Position numbers and translations under genes: made by a program | In this document: positions 8,778 to 17,389 of the stretch, piece by piece | Position numbering within the stretch: the first letter of the stretch is position 1 | Layout: each line of letters starts with the position of its first letter | Notes under the pieces: generated by a model | Told to the model about the DNA's origin: nothing | Seen by the model: the letters and a program-made list of their open reading frames with translations, nothing else | The model's database searches: none | Assembly (NCBI GenBank): GCA_902776765.1 | Contig: CACYRP010000002.1 | Location: forward strand, 39,035-103,034 | Length of the DNA stretch: 64,000 bases | Source of the DNA: Fibrobacter succinogenes | Lineage (GTDB): Bacteria > Fibrobacterota > Fibrobacteria > Fibrobacterales > Fibrobacteraceae | Reading direction: 5' to 3'

Positions 8778-9263
8778 TCAATCGAGAATCAGCCACATAA
8801 TAAGCATGCCAAGTCCAAAACTCGCGGCCATAGACGCCGACTGAACAACGACATCGGACTTACCCTTTTCTTTGTCGGCTTTTTCCTTGGCTTCTTGCTT
8901 TTCAGCTTGTTCCTGACTAGCTTGAATAGCAACACTTAAAGCCTTGGCGCAGGTTTCGTTGTTCTCCTTGAGCGCGTTGTAGCTCTGTTCCCAATTCTCG
9001 CACTTTGCACGTTCCAGTTCAAGGTCCGAACGGAGCGCCTTTTTTTCTACAGTGCAAGCGCTATCGCGGAGCGCCATCACGCTATCGCGAACCGCAAGTT
9101 CAGCAATGAGTTCGGCTTTTTCAGCCGCATTCGCACTCGATGCCGCAGCACCATCAGTCACACTTTTAGCACTCTGCGCCAGAGCCGGCGATACGGCAAA
9201 AACAGAAACAAACAAAAAAGAAACAGCCAACAATTTCACAAAAGAGCGAACAACAGAAACCAT
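8778..9263 (-). CDS. Secreted/membrane coiled-coil protein, unknown
   Basis: 161 residues. The N-terminal hydrophobic segment ends in ALAQ (about residue 29), a likely signal peptidase site. Residues ~45-130 are rich in Ala, Glu, Lys and Gln with heptad character, including a charged run QEAKEKADKEKGK. A C-terminal hydrophobic segment (FGLGMLIMWLILD) could anchor it in a membrane. Three cysteines occur in the coiled-coil part. No domain is recognised. It starts 11 bases after the stop of the PfkB kinase gene and is likely in the same transcript. Confidence 0.65.
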   Translation of the reverse strand: MVSVVRSFVKLLAVSFLFVSVFAVSPALAQSAKSVTDGAAASSANAAEKAELIAELAVRDSVMALRDSACTVEKKALRSDLELERAKCENWEQSYNALKENNETCAKALSVAIQASQEQAEKQEAKEKADKEKGKSDVVVQSASMAASFGLGMLIMWLILD

Positions 9264-9274
9264 ACAAGCCTCAA

Positions 9275-10234
9275 TTACATCTGTGCCAAGATGCGCTTCC
9301 AGCCATCTTCCGGAATCTGCGCACCCATCACCTGAACGACTTCGTTAGACACGATGCTACCGAGGTTCCCCGCGCGTTCCATGTTCCAACCGTTCATATA
9401 GCCGTAGAGGAATCCCGATGCCCAGAGATCACCAGCACCCGTCGTATCGATAGCCTTAGCGGACCCAGCCGACACGCGAGTAATCTTACCGTCCTTTGCA
9501 ATCAAGGCGCCGCGCTTGCCAATCTTCACCACAGCGACCTTAGCCTTCTTGGCAAGGACTTCGAGAGCGGCTTCTTCCTTGACACCTGCATAAGCAAAAG
9601 CTTCGTCTTCGTTTGCAATGATGATATCAATCATCTTGTTTTCGAAAAGTTCATCGAACAGCTTGCGACAAGCATCGACCACGCCAAACGAGCTAAAGTC
9701 AAGCGCCGTTTCTACACCGAGACTGCGTGCAAGTTCAAAAGACTTCTTGAAGCATTCGCCGTTGAACGCACGATAGCCTTCGGCATACAAAAGCCCCACA
9801 CCGTCATAAAGCGCAGGCGTAAAATCATCAGAGCCCAAAAAGTCCGAAGCACCGAGATAAGTCCACATGGAACGCTGTGCATCCGGCGTCACTGCAGAGA
9901 AAACGCAACCCGTGGCAGCACTAGAAAGCCCGACCTTAGATTCGACACCGTTATTCTTCAAGTGATCTTGGAAAAGCTTGCCGAGTTCATCATCGCCCAC
10001 TTTGCTGATAAAAGCGGCCTTGCCACCGAGACGAGCCACGCCCACCATCGTATTGCAAGTCGAGCCGCCCGGCACGCGAATTGGATTTTCGAGAGAACCA
10101 AGGAACTTTTCCATCTGCGGCCAATCAACCATGTTCATGCCGCCCTTCTGGACGCCTTGTGCAGCAATCCATTCATCGCTCACGTTAGCCAAAATATCAA
10201 CAAGGGCTGCGCCCATACCAAGTACTTTTTTCAT
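9275..10234 (-). CDS. PfkB-family sugar/nucleoside kinase
   Basis: 319 residues, the usual size. Both PfkB signatures are visible: an N-terminal GG motif (VPGGSTCNTMVGVARLGG) and the C-terminal DTTGAGDLWASGFLYG with the catalytic Asp of GAGD. PfkB enzymes phosphorylate sugars or nucleosides with ATP. The overall form resembles the adenosine-kinase-like subgroup, but the substrate cannot be fixed from sequence. Its ATG shares one base with the TAA of the rhomboid gene (TAATG), which suggests translational coupling. Confidence 0.85.
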   Translation of the reverse strand: MKKVLGMGAALVDILANVSDEWIAAQGVQKGGMNMVDWPQMEKFLGSLENPIRVPGGSTCNTMVGVARLGGKAAFISKVGDDELGKLFQDHLKNNGVESKVGLSSAATGCVFSAVTPDAQRSMWTYLGASDFLGSDDFTPALYDGVGLLYAEGYRAFNGECFKKSFELARSLGVETALDFSSFGVVDACRKLFDELFENKMIDIIIANEDEAFAYAGVKEEAALEVLAKKAKVAVVKIGKRGALIAKDGKITRVSAGSAKAIDTTGAGDLWASGFLYGYMNGWNMERAGNLGSIVSNEVVQVMGAQIPEDGWKRILAQM

Positions 10235-11127
10235 TAGAATCCTCCGCGACGGCGACGTATACGGTCACCCGCTTTTAGTAAAAATTCACGTTCTGCTTCA
10301 CTCAAGGACTGGATACCATTCCGTTCCACTTTCTTGAGAATTTCGTCCATGCGCTGCTGTTCATCTACGTAGAACACTTCGCCTTCGAGAACTTCCGGTT
10401 CCTCAACGCTGTCACGTTGATAAGAGCGCGAGCGCGACTGCCCGCTGCTATACTTTTCGGGATTGCTTGAAAACAGGCGGAAAATTGCCGAGAGCGGTGA
10501 ATGGTAAAGCACCTTCGGTCCGTTCTGGTAAACCGCCATGTAAAGGAATCCAGCAACCACGCCGCCCAAATGGGCAAAGTGCGCAATCATGTCGCCCGAA
10601 TTTGCAAAAAGAATATCGAGCGCAATCATCACCCATATAGCATGCTTAATCTTCATCGGGATGATAAAGAACATGAGCAGCATGCGCTCCGGGAAGAACT
10701 TATAATAGGCCACAAACACGCCCATCAAGGCGCCCGACGCACCGATAATCGGATTGTTCGTAAGGCCGAGCAAGCACATGAAAAAGCTGAACAAAGCCGC
10801 AAAAATCCCGCAGAAAAAATACATGGCGACAAAGTGACGCGAGCCCATCCATTCAGCCACCTCGGAACCGAACATCCAGAGCATGAGCATATTGAAGAAG
10901 AAATGCATAAAGTCGAAATGGATGAACATGTACGTCACGTAACGCCACAGTTCAAGCGGAACCCTCGGCATAAAAGCTCCGTAGTAACTGATATAGTCCG
11001 TCAGGCTGCCATAGCCAGCCCCCAAGTCCACCTCAAGCCCTCGCCCCAAGAAAGCGATGATAAAGATAGCCGCATTGGCAAGCAACAGCGTTCGCAATGC
11101 ACCGGGTAAATATTTAAATGGCTTCAT
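10234..11127 (-). CDS. Rhomboid-family intramembrane serine protease
   Basis: 297 residues with about six membrane segments in the first ~205. The catalytic serine is S131 in GASGALMG and the histidine is H186 in AHFAHLGG, forming the Ser-His dyad. WRYVTYMFIHFDFMHFFFN matches the conserved region before segment 2. Rhomboids cleave transmembrane substrates within the bilayer. The C-terminal ~90 residues are soluble, Arg- and Ser-rich, and end in a short helical region (LSEAEREFLLKAGDRIRRR) seen in several bacterial rhomboids. ATGA overlap with coaD upstream and TAATG overlap with the kinase downstream indicate an operon. Confidence 0.9.
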   Translation of the reverse strand: MKPFKYLPGALRTLLLANAAIFIIAFLGRGLEVDLGAGYGSLTDYISYYGAFMPRVPLELWRYVTYMFIHFDFMHFFFNMLMLWMFGSEVAEWMGSRHFVAMYFFCGIFAALFSFFMCLLGLTNNPIIGASGALMGVFVAYYKFFPERMLLMFFIIPMKIKHAIWVMIALDILFANSGDMIAHFAHLGGVVAGFLYMAVYQNGPKVLYHSPLSAIFRLFSSNPEKYSSGQSRSRSYQRDSVEEPEVLEGEVFYVDEQQRMDEILKKVERNGIQSLSEAEREFLLKAGDRIRRRRGGF

Positions 11128-11690
11128 ATAACCTTCCTAAACTCTTTTAATAGCATTGAGACCATGTTTTTCGGCACGAACTTCGAGAGGATTGCTTTCT
11201 GTTCGGCATAGTTTTTGGACGCGCCGCACTTGAGGAGTTCGCGCACAAGGGAACTACTCACCACGAGATGTTCCTGCGCACTAAGCAAGAGCACCGTTTC
11301 AACATCGTCAAAAAGCACCTTGTTGTTCCAGGCAACCGCCTGCTCCGCATCCAAGTCCGACGCATTGCGAATGCCACGCACCAAGTAACGCGCCCCCACG
11401 GACTTCATAAAATCAACCGTGAGCCCGCTATGAACAGCGACCTTCACATTCGGGATTCCAGAAACCGCAGCTTCCACTAGCGCCTTGCGCGTTTCGGCAT
11501 CAAACATGTTTTTCTTGTTTGCATTTTGCGCGACAACGACAATCAAAGAATCAAACATGCCCGCAGCACGTTTTACAAGGTCAAAATGCCCCACCGTAAA
11601 CGGGTCGAATGAACCTGCGAACACCGCCACACGGGATTCGCGGCAAGCCTCCAAAGCAGCCCCACTTAATTTCTTCGATTTCCACTCCAT
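11124..11690 (-). CDS. coaD: Pantetheine-phosphate adenylyltransferase
   Basis: 188 residues; the family is usually ~160, and the excess is an N-terminal extension of about 18 residues before VAVFAGSFDPFTVGH. It transfers AMP from ATP to 4'-phosphopantetheine, the penultimate step of coenzyme A synthesis. The (T/V)-x-G-H nucleotidyltransferase motif, RGIRNASDLDAE and the late SSSLVRE motif are all present. No internal Met gives a better start at the expected place, so the extension may be real. Its TGA overlaps the rhomboid ATG. A repeat-rich gap lies upstream. Confidence 0.92.
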   Translation of the reverse strand: MEWKSKKLSGAALEACRESRVAVFAGSFDPFTVGHFDLVKRAAGMFDSLIVVVAQNANKKNMFDAETRKALVEAAVSGIPNVKVAVHSGLTVDFMKSVGARYLVRGIRNASDLDAEQAVAWNNKVLFDDVETVLLLSAQEHLVVSSSLVRELLKCGASKNYAEQKAILSKFVPKNMVSMLLKEFRKVI

Positions 11691-11708
11691 GTAGTATAAT
11701 TTATAAAA

Positions 11709-11915
11709 TTAGTTACTAGTTAATAGTCGATAGTTACTCGTTAATAGCAAAAAGTACCTTTGAAATTAGTTACTTGAATTGAGTTACTAGATACTAGTTA
11801 GAAGTTACTAGTTAATAGTTACTAGAAGACTTAAGAGACAAAAAGCATTTTGTTTAATGCAACCTAGTAACTCAAAACTCAGAACTGCGACAAAGTCGCC
11901 CCAGCAACTTAGAAC
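11709..11915. repeat. TTAC/TAGT-rich intergenic element, long copy
   Basis: About 200 bases between coaD and rsmD are built from variants of AGTTACTAGTTAATAG. The left ~130 bases carry the TAGTTA orientation. The right end carries the complement (CTAGTAACTCAAAACTC, then AACTATAAACTAG). A short GC-bearing hairpin (GCGACAAAGTCGC) sits near 11886. No gene is seen in the gap. Confidence 0.6.
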
Positions 11916-11931
11916 TATAAACTAGCGATGA

Positions 11932-12459
11932 TCACCTGAAAATAATCAGCGACGATTCCCCGTAACGGCGAACTTGGCCTTCGCTAGCCCATTCGGGCAA
12001 CTTGCGGCTCGGAGCTTCAAAAACAGCGACACCACCAGGATTCAACCACTTGATAAAAGGCCGTAAATCCGGGTAATCCATATCCTTGAATGGCGGATCG
12101 GCATAAATCAAATCAAAGCCGCCATTGGCGCAAACGATTTCACGTTTGAGCGTAAGAACATTTGTCTCAAATAATCTGAGTCTAGACTCCGCACCCACGG
12201 ACTTGTACGAACGTTCAATCATTTTCGCCTGCGGACGAGCAAGTTCCACCGCGGTAACGCTTTCGGCACCACGGCTTACAGCCTCAAGCCCCATAATGCC
12301 GCTCCCGGCAAAGAGGTCCAGCATACGAAAACCTTCGACACCCTGCAATATGTTAAAGAGAGCTTCCCTTGTTCGGGAAGCTGTCGGACGAGTTTTCATG
12401 GTGTCCGGGGACTCGATATTGCGCCCCCGCAATGAACCGCCAGTAATACGAATAGGCAT
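11932..12459 (-). CDS. rsmD: 16S rRNA (guanine-966-N2)-methyltransferase RsmD
   Basis: 175 residues from the ATG at 12459, chosen because RsmD proteins begin MRI(T/I)GG and MPIRITGGSLRGR fits exactly; the nine residues before it would overlap the upstream gene. It methylates G966 of 16S rRNA. The SAM-binding motif LDLFAGSG, the TRPTASRTREALFNIL segment and the catalytic YADPPF (D/N-PPY/F) are present. In many bacteria rsmD precedes coaD, as here. The start lies just one base after the stop of the PilN/O-like gene. Confidence 0.92.
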   Translation of the reverse strand: MPIRITGGSLRGRNIESPDTMKTRPTASRTREALFNILQGVEGFRMLDLFAGSGIMGLEAVSRGAESVTAVELARPQAKMIERSYKSVGAESRLRLFETNVLTLKREIVCANGGFDLIYADPPFKDMDYPDLRPFIKWLNPGGVAVFEAPSRKLPEWASEGQVRRYGESSLIIFR

Positions 12460-12460
12460 A

Positions 12461-13453
12461 CTAACGAAGCACAAACATTTCGACACGCATGTTCGTAATC
12501 AAGAACTTCTTGGCATATCTAAGGTCAGCCTTCGTGACGCCCATGCGAATCGGTGAATTTGCAAAAACATTCAAGAAGTTCAGCAAATCAGCAAAGTCAG
12601 CCGTCGACGTAACGTTGTACGCATAGCGTTTGTACACACCGAAATCTTCGACAACAGGCTTTTCCAAACCTTTCAAGTGAACCTTGTTCGAAGAAGCAAG
12701 AGTCTTGAACGCCTTAACTTCAGACGAAATTTCGCTCGCAGGGACAAAGCCTCGCACTGCATCCAAACGAACTTGAGGAACAGAGAACTGACCAAACGCA
12801 GCAATTTCAGTTGCAGCTTCCGATGCAATCGGCGACTGGAAAGACTTACTTACAGCCTTGAGTCTATCCATAAGCGTATGCTGCGAAGAGGCCTTCATAG
12901 CAATACCGCGCAGGTAATAATAGTTCGGAGCTTGGTAGACGCATTCCGAGAAACCGATATCGTCAGGCACAGCCGTATTCAAGAAAGAAAGGAACTGCGC
13001 AAGCGAAGTCTTCTGGTACGAAAGTTTTTCGAGCGGGAGATAGCTGTTGTAGCCTGTTCGTTTGTTATTAAACAATGCCTGAGGCTTAATTTCGCCCACA
13101 ATATCCTTCACAGACATAGCAGCACGAGCCTTCGCCACAGCTTCTTGCTGTTGAGCAATTTCTGCAGCGGTCGGACTAGCAGGGGCCGTCGGCTTCGGAG
13201 GAGCCGCCTTTTTAGCTCCAATCAAACTCACATAAGAGTCAGGGAGAACTCCATCCAATGCAGCAGGAACACCGCTCAAGCTCAAGTAACAGCTAAAGGC
13301 AACAAAGGCAAACAAAGCCGCAGCGGCAATCGTCAGATACTTTCTCTTAACACGACGTTCAACATCTGCAACGTTCGTCACATGCAACTGCTGCGAGACA
13401 CTACCGATGGAGGATGTCCTTTCCGCCACCGCAATAAGGTTCATATGAATCAT
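12461..13453 (-). CDS. PilN/PilO-like pilus or T2SS assembly protein
   Basis: 330 residues. A ~38-residue cytosolic N-terminus precedes one membrane segment (about 39-60, LTIAAAALFAFVAF). A Pro/Ala-rich stretch with a short coiled coil follows (to ~115), then a periplasmic α/β region. The order of cytosolic tail, membrane segment, coiled coil and ferredoxin-like fold is that of PilN and PilO, the partners of PilM. The reading is mostly from position, since the ATG overlaps the PilM-like stop. The start may be the first ATG or the one three codons later. Separate PilN and PilO genes are not present, so this one may combine or replace them. Confidence 0.5.
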   Translation of the reverse strand: MIHMNLIAVAERTSSIGSVSQQLHVTNVADVERRVKRKYLTIAAAALFAFVAFSCYLSLSGVPAALDGVLPDSYVSLIGAKKAAPPKPTAPASPTAAEIAQQQEAVAKARAAMSVKDIVGEIKPQALFNNKRTGYNSYLPLEKLSYQKTSLAQFLSFLNTAVPDDIGFSECVYQAPNYYYLRGIAMKASSQHTLMDRLKAVSKSFQSPIASEAATEIAAFGQFSVPQVRLDAVRGFVPASEISSEVKAFKTLASSNKVHLKGLEKPVVEDFGVYKRYAYNVTSTADFADLLNFLNVFANSPIRMGVTKADLRYAKKFLITNMRVEMFVLR

Positions 13454-14361
13454 ACACCCTCCATCTGGTTCAAGGCTGCGCCAACGGCACCGACACAGTA
13501 AACCATGTTAATGGGATCAACGCTATCATCAGACGGGAGCTGAGCAAAAGACCTCAATAGCGACACGTTGTAATCACCCAGCTTTCCCATGAGGAGTTCG
13601 ACAAAAGAATCTTCCGTAGCCATTTCACCGCACAAGCGAACATCGTTCACACCGGTGACAACATTTTCTGATTCAGCCAACTTCATCTGTTCAACAATTT
13701 CATTGGCAAGAATCGGATATGCGGCATCAGCAGTTTTACCCACCATCGAAAGAGTAGAAACGCAGCGCAAAGCCAAGAGTTCGTCACGACGCATCCAAGC
13801 TATCGTCACTCCGTCAAAGTCTGCCTTCACGACGCAAATAGCACCCTTAATCTTATCGCCAACATCCATCACATTCATGAGCGAAAGCACATCGACTTCC
13901 AAGGACTTCGGTGCCAGTACGCGGGAACGGAAACCCTTGCGTAGAGCGTCGACCCATTCCTTGCGGATGGCCATCACCAGTTCATTATAGCCCAAAGAAT
14001 CATCGCCACTCAATGTCATGGAATCAACAATGTAAGCATCCACGCCGGCATTCGTGAAAAGTTCCATATACCACTTCAGATACTGAGCCTTGTTAGAGGC
14101 AGCCTCAGGCGGTATATAGACCTTGCGGATAATTGACATTTTTGCAGGGACTGTAACTGAAGTTGCTACGATATCCTTAATTTCATTTTCATCGATCCAC
14201 TGCTGGAGTGTGTTTTCGAAAAGGAAGATATCATAAATGGGGTTGCACTCCACCGGGAGGACCGCCAATTTGACAACCTTCTTTGCAGAAGAGTCCACGA
14301 GAGCGACCTTCATATAGTGGTCGCCGACTTCAACACCAAGGTATAACTTTGATTCGCTCAT
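13450..14361 (-). CDS. PilM/GspL-like actin-fold assembly ATPase
   Basis: 303 residues. The N-terminus LYLGVEVGDHYMKVALVDS is the phosphate-1 motif of the actin/FtsA/PilM superfamily, and GAVGAALNQ near the end matches its adenosine motif. PilM is a cytosolic protein that recruits PilN and links the type IV pilus or type II secretion platform to the inner membrane. The following gene encodes a bitopic protein of PilN/O shape and overlaps by four bases. The PilB/GspE ATPase lies 7 kb away. GspL of type II systems is an alternative reading. Confidence 0.6.
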   Translation of the reverse strand: MSESKLYLGVEVGDHYMKVALVDSSAKKVVKLAVLPVECNPIYDIFLFENTLQQWIDENEIKDIVATSVTVPAKMSIIRKVYIPPEAASNKAQYLKWYMELFTNAGVDAYIVDSMTLSGDDSLGYNELVMAIRKEWVDALRKGFRSRVLAPKSLEVDVLSLMNVMDVGDKIKGAICVVKADFDGVTIAWMRRDELLALRCVSTLSMVGKTADAAYPILANEIVEQMKLAESENVVTGVNDVRLCGEMATEDSFVELLMGKLGDYNVSLLRSFAQLPSDDSVDPINMVYCVGAVGAALNQMEGV

Positions 14362-14393
14362 ATATATACTTATGTAAAGTTTTCTTCCTAAAA

Positions 14394-14942
14394 CTAATCA
14401 AAAATTATCGATTGTAACATGTTTTCAAGTTTTTTCTTTCCAATTCCATGCACTTTTTTCAAATCTGAGGGGTTTTTGAACGGTCCGGAGGCATTTCGAC
14501 GCTCAATTATTTTCTCCGCGAGCTTAGGCCCCACCCCTTTTAGCGCACATAAATCATCCACACTAGCCCTATTGATATGGAGTGGAAGTTCAACTTTTTT
14601 CTTCGGTTTTCGGTGATAATCTGATGCTGCTGGCCGAGTTTCATGCCCCATCGAAACCTGTTCCGCTAGGGTATCTACTTTATTCATAACAGTAAAGGAG
14701 TCCGCACTAGCTATAGCAGACGAGGCATTCATTTTTAGCCCAGATGTCCCAAAAACCTCAGGCGTAGCCCTTTCTAGATTAGCCTTTTCATGAGCTGACG
14801 GTAGTGAATTCGCGACAAAAACGGCTTCCCCCACCTCGAATGTTTCGATAGACGGAAGTCCCCAAGGGAGATAACGGACAATCAAACCAATTGTAAAAAG
14901 GATTATTGCAAGTTTGAGTATTCTTTTTTCAGATGCGTTCAT
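14394..14942 (-). CDS. ComEA-like helix-hairpin-helix DNA-binding protein
   Basis: 182 residues from the ATG at 14942, which has AAAGG just upstream; earlier TTG/ATG codons are possible. A membrane anchor lies at ~9-25 (LAIILFTIGLIVRYLPW). The last ~65 residues form a double helix-hairpin-helix: INRASVDDLCALKGVGPKLAE and GPFKNPSDLKKVHGIGKKK (both quoted in part). ComEA proteins bind DNA in the periplasm during natural transformation, and relatives with a central linker exist in non-competent bacteria. It overlaps the end of kdsB by 14 bases, so both are cotranscribed. Confidence 0.78.
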   Translation of the reverse strand: MNASEKRILKLAIILFTIGLIVRYLPWGLPSIETFEVGEAVFVANSLPSAHEKANLERATPEVFGTSGLKMNASSAIASADSFTVMNKVDTLAEQVSMGHETRPAASDYHRKPKKKVELPLHINRASVDDLCALKGVGPKLAEKIIERRNASGPFKNPSDLKKVHGIGKKKLENMLQSIIFD

Positions 14943-15675
14943 TGCCTTTTTGTGAGTGTTCATCAAAAGAAGGATATAGCAAACGATCTAATAAAATATT
15001 CTCAACGTGGGTAGCGTCCGACGGGACATCCACCGAGATGCTCGGATACGAACTCTGGACAATGCGAATCGGGCGACGCCCAAGGATTCGCATTTGCTCC
15101 AGCGAGCGTTCCAGCTCAATTTTGTTCTGCGGAAGCGATGCAAACTCGTCGCGGGCTTCGCGGGAGTAAGCGTAAATGCCCTGGTGCTGGAACCAACGGT
15201 CCACTTCTGCAGGCGGTACCGATCGCGTAAAATCGATAGCCTCACCATCGCGAACGAGCACTTTCACGACAGTCTTAAGTTCTGCTTCTGCTGGATCCAG
15301 CGGGCACGCCACCGTAACCCAGCAGTCAGGATGCTCCGAAAGGTCTTTCGCCACATCGCGGAGAACCGAAGGTTCTACAAGCGGCTCATCGCCCTGGAGA
15401 TTCACGACTAGGTCGAGACCGAGCTTTTGGGCCGCCTCCGCAACGCGGTCAGAACCGGTCGCACATTCCCCCGTCATCACGCAATCAAAGCCAGCCGCCG
15501 TGACCACCGCTTCAATTTCTGCACTATCCGTTGCACAGACAATGCGGTCGAAACATCCGGCCAGGAGCGCGCGTTCCAAGGTACGGACAATCATCTCCTT
15601 GCCGTTGAGCTTCAGGAGAGGTTTTCCCGGGAATCTGGACGAGCCCATGCGGGCAGGAACAATGCAACTGACCAT
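14929..15675 (-). CDS. kdsB: 3-deoxy-manno-octulosonate cytidylyltransferase
   Basis: 248 residues from the ATG at 15675, where the family's opening VPARMGSSRFPGKPL begins; the 38 residues of open frame before it are basic and unlike the family. It activates Kdo as CMP-Kdo for lipid A inner-core synthesis, so the organism makes Kdo-containing LPS. Further motifs are ATDS, ATGSDRVAEAA, VNLQGDEPL and HQGIYAY. No strong ribosome-binding site is visible. It is followed directly by the ComEA-like gene and preceded by gatC about 120 bases upstream. Confidence 0.93.
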   Translation of the reverse strand: MVSCIVPARMGSSRFPGKPLLKLNGKEMIVRTLERALLAGCFDRIVCATDSAEIEAVVTAAGFDCVMTGECATGSDRVAEAAQKLGLDLVVNLQGDEPLVEPSVLRDVAKDLSEHPDCWVTVACPLDPAEAELKTVVKVLVRDGEAIDFTRSVPPAEVDRWFQHQGIYAYSREARDEFASLPQNKIELERSLEQMRILGRRPIRIVQSSYPSISVDVPSDATHVENILLDRLLYPSFDEHSQKGNERI

Positions 15676-15796
15676 GTTCAAAGCGAAAAAGCGTAACGAG
15701 ATGCGCGAAATTCGACAAAAAAGCCGACTATAACGCGCCCGCAATACAAAGCACAACTTGTCATTGCAAGGAGTGCTGCGATGCGCCAAGCTCTAA

Positions 15797-16078
15797 CTAC
15801 ATCACCTTCGGGATGGCGAAGTGGTCGTTTTCAACAGCCGGAGCGTTAGCAAAAGCCTGGTCGAGCGTAAAGCCCTGCACCGGCACGTCTTCGCGGAGGA
15901 TTGTTGCACCGTTTTCGACAGCGGTCATCGGTTCCACGTTCGAAAGGTCCAAAGCCTTCAATGCTTCCAGATGGTCGAGCATTTTGTCCAAGTGACCCTT
16001 GATAGCCGGAATATCTTCTTCAGCAATACTTAGGCGAGAAAGCTTCGCCAGTTTCAATACTTCTTCACGTTCAAGCAT
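15797..16078 (-). CDS. gatC: Asp-tRNA(Asn)/Glu-tRNA(Gln) amidotransferase subunit C
   Basis: 93 residues, normal for GatC, the small stabilising subunit of the GatCAB complex that converts misacylated Glu-tRNA(Gln) or Asp-tRNA(Asn). The pattern VLKLAKLSRLSIAEEDI, LDKMLDHLEAL, VEPMT and LREDVP is characteristic, with DHFAIPKVM at the C-terminus (the 'F.VP.V' tail). GAGG precedes the ATG by six bases. gatA and gatB are not in the window. Confidence 0.93.
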   Translation of the reverse strand: MLEREEVLKLAKLSRLSIAEEDIPAIKGHLDKMLDHLEALKALDLSNVEPMTAVENGATILREDVPVQGFTLDQAFANAPAVENDHFAIPKVM

Positions 16079-16116
16079 AAAAACCTCTTTTTTACGGAAT
16101 GCAAGATAGAAAAATT

Positions 16117-16210
16117 TAGTGATTAGTGGTTGGTGATAAGTGGTTAGGATTTATGAATTAAGAATAAAAATTTCATTTTTAATTTTTCATTTTTAATTTT
16201 TCATTTTTTA
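16117..16210. repeat. TAG-rich plus A/T-tract dispersed repeat, copy 1
   Basis: The gap after the Rpn-type nuclease gene starts with GATTAGTGGTTGGTGATAAG-like sequence and then runs into alternating A/T tracts. Positions 16140-16165 match 49815-49840 exactly over 26 bases, and 16167-16190 match 49863-49886 over 24 bases, so this is a dispersed element. The TTTCATTTTTAATT unit is tandemly repeated. It may double as a weak terminator. Confidence 0.75.
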
Positions 16211-17203
16211 TCAGGAATGCCTACTTTGCCGAAGGACTTCAAGCCTAGCCTCCATTTCAGCAATTTGCTCTTCGGACACGCCCATTTCTCGTAGAACTTT
16301 TTGTGTGTCAGTACGATTCTGAACAATTTTTGCTTCAGCAATTTCAGCTTTTTGATGTTCTGCTTCGGCTTTCTGGCGTTCCGCTTCAATCAGCTTTTGC
16401 GCCTTGGCTTGAGCATCGGCAATTCTCTGGCGGTAAACATCGCCAGCGCTGACGAATCCGTACTTCTGTCCAATGCTCTTGAAAGCCATGTTCAACTCCT
16501 TCATAACTTCTTTACCGAGATACTCTGCTAAATATAGACTTATTTTTTCGAGCAAATAAGAGCACTCCTTGTCTGGCATTTTTCGCAATCTCGGCTTGAA
16601 CCGGTTAAATATATCAAGGATGGCATCCTTGTCGTAAGCATGCGCCATCATCGCGATTCCTAAGCCTGTCGCGACATCTTCGCAAGCGAGGCAGTCGCTG
16701 TCCGGAATGTCCGACATATTCACAAACGCACAGCGGAACGGCAGCACCATGCCGTGAAAATATGCGGGATAGTCCTTCTCAAGCAATTCTAGCGGGTTCC
16801 AGTTATCACACCCGTTATAGAATATGATAGCCATCGTCGGGAGTCCATCAAATAAACGACCTTTGTCGAAACGTTTCATCACAGAACGCATGTAACGCGC
16901 AACCTGGTTGAACATATTGGCATCGCGACCGGACTTGTGTTCCACGAGGATTCCCACAAATACGGGCGCACCCGTCAAGACATTCACTCGGAAAGCCAAA
17001 TCCGCGTCACCCGTTTCGTACACTTCGGAATACGAATCCGGAATGCGGACAAGCGTGTCCAAATTTACCGCAGCAAGGAAATCAGCCACGTCAACATTTA
17101 CTTTACCCGCAAGTTCAAGCAGCAGCCTGAGGTGATTTACATCAGAAAAAAGCCAGCGAAAAAACGGGTCGTGCGGCTTTCTCGCCTCTTGTTTTTCTTC
17201 CAT
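16211..17203 (-). CDS. Rpn-family PD-(D/E)XK nuclease / putative transposase
   Basis: 330 residues. The N-terminus (KPHDPFFRWLFSD) is the hallmark of the YhgA/RpnA family. Core nuclease residues appear in GDADLAF and in VGILVEHKSG, the D...ExK pattern. E. coli Rpn proteins are DNA nucleases that promote recA-independent recombination and have been linked to phage defence. The last ~80 residues form a Gln/Ala/Glu/Lys-rich coiled coil, as often seen in this family. An AAAGGAT site precedes the ATG. Such genes often occur in many copies and move between genomes. It stands alone here, with direct repeats just upstream. Confidence 0.85.
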   Translation of the reverse strand: MEEKQEARKPHDPFFRWLFSDVNHLRLLLELAGKVNVDVADFLAAVNLDTLVRIPDSYSEVYETGDADLAFRVNVLTGAPVFVGILVEHKSGRDANMFNQVARYMRSVMKRFDKGRLFDGLPTMAIIFYNGCDNWNPLELLEKDYPAYFHGMVLPFRCAFVNMSDIPDSDCLACEDVATGLGIAMMAHAYDKDAILDIFNRFKPRLRKMPDKECSYLLEKISLYLAEYLGKEVMKELNMAFKSIGQKYGFVSAGDVYRQRIADAQAKAQKLIEAERQKAEAEHQKAEIAEAKIVQNRTDTQKVLREMGVSEEQIAEMEARLEVLRQSRHS

Positions 17204-17244
17204 AAAATATCCTTTCTCTTTTGAAAGAAATTTTCATAAAAGCA

Positions 17245-17281
17245 AACGATATAAGAAAGGATATAGATAACGATATAAGAA
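17245..17281. promoter_or_regulatory. Paired 13-base direct repeats upstream of the Rpn gene
   Basis: AACGATATAAGAA occurs at 17245-17257 and again at 17269-17281, spaced 24 bases apart and 42-78 bases before the nuclease start. A third partial copy (GGATATAGATAA) lies between them. The arrangement suggests a tandem operator in the promoter or leader region. No regulator is identified. Confidence 0.4.
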
Positions 17282-17389
17282 GCTCAGTTCATCAGAACTG
17301 TTGTCTATAATCTAACAAAGTTATTCAAGAAAAGCAAGAGGTTGTTTTGTCGGGCGTTCATTTTGTCAACTACTGTTAGCAAACAAAGT

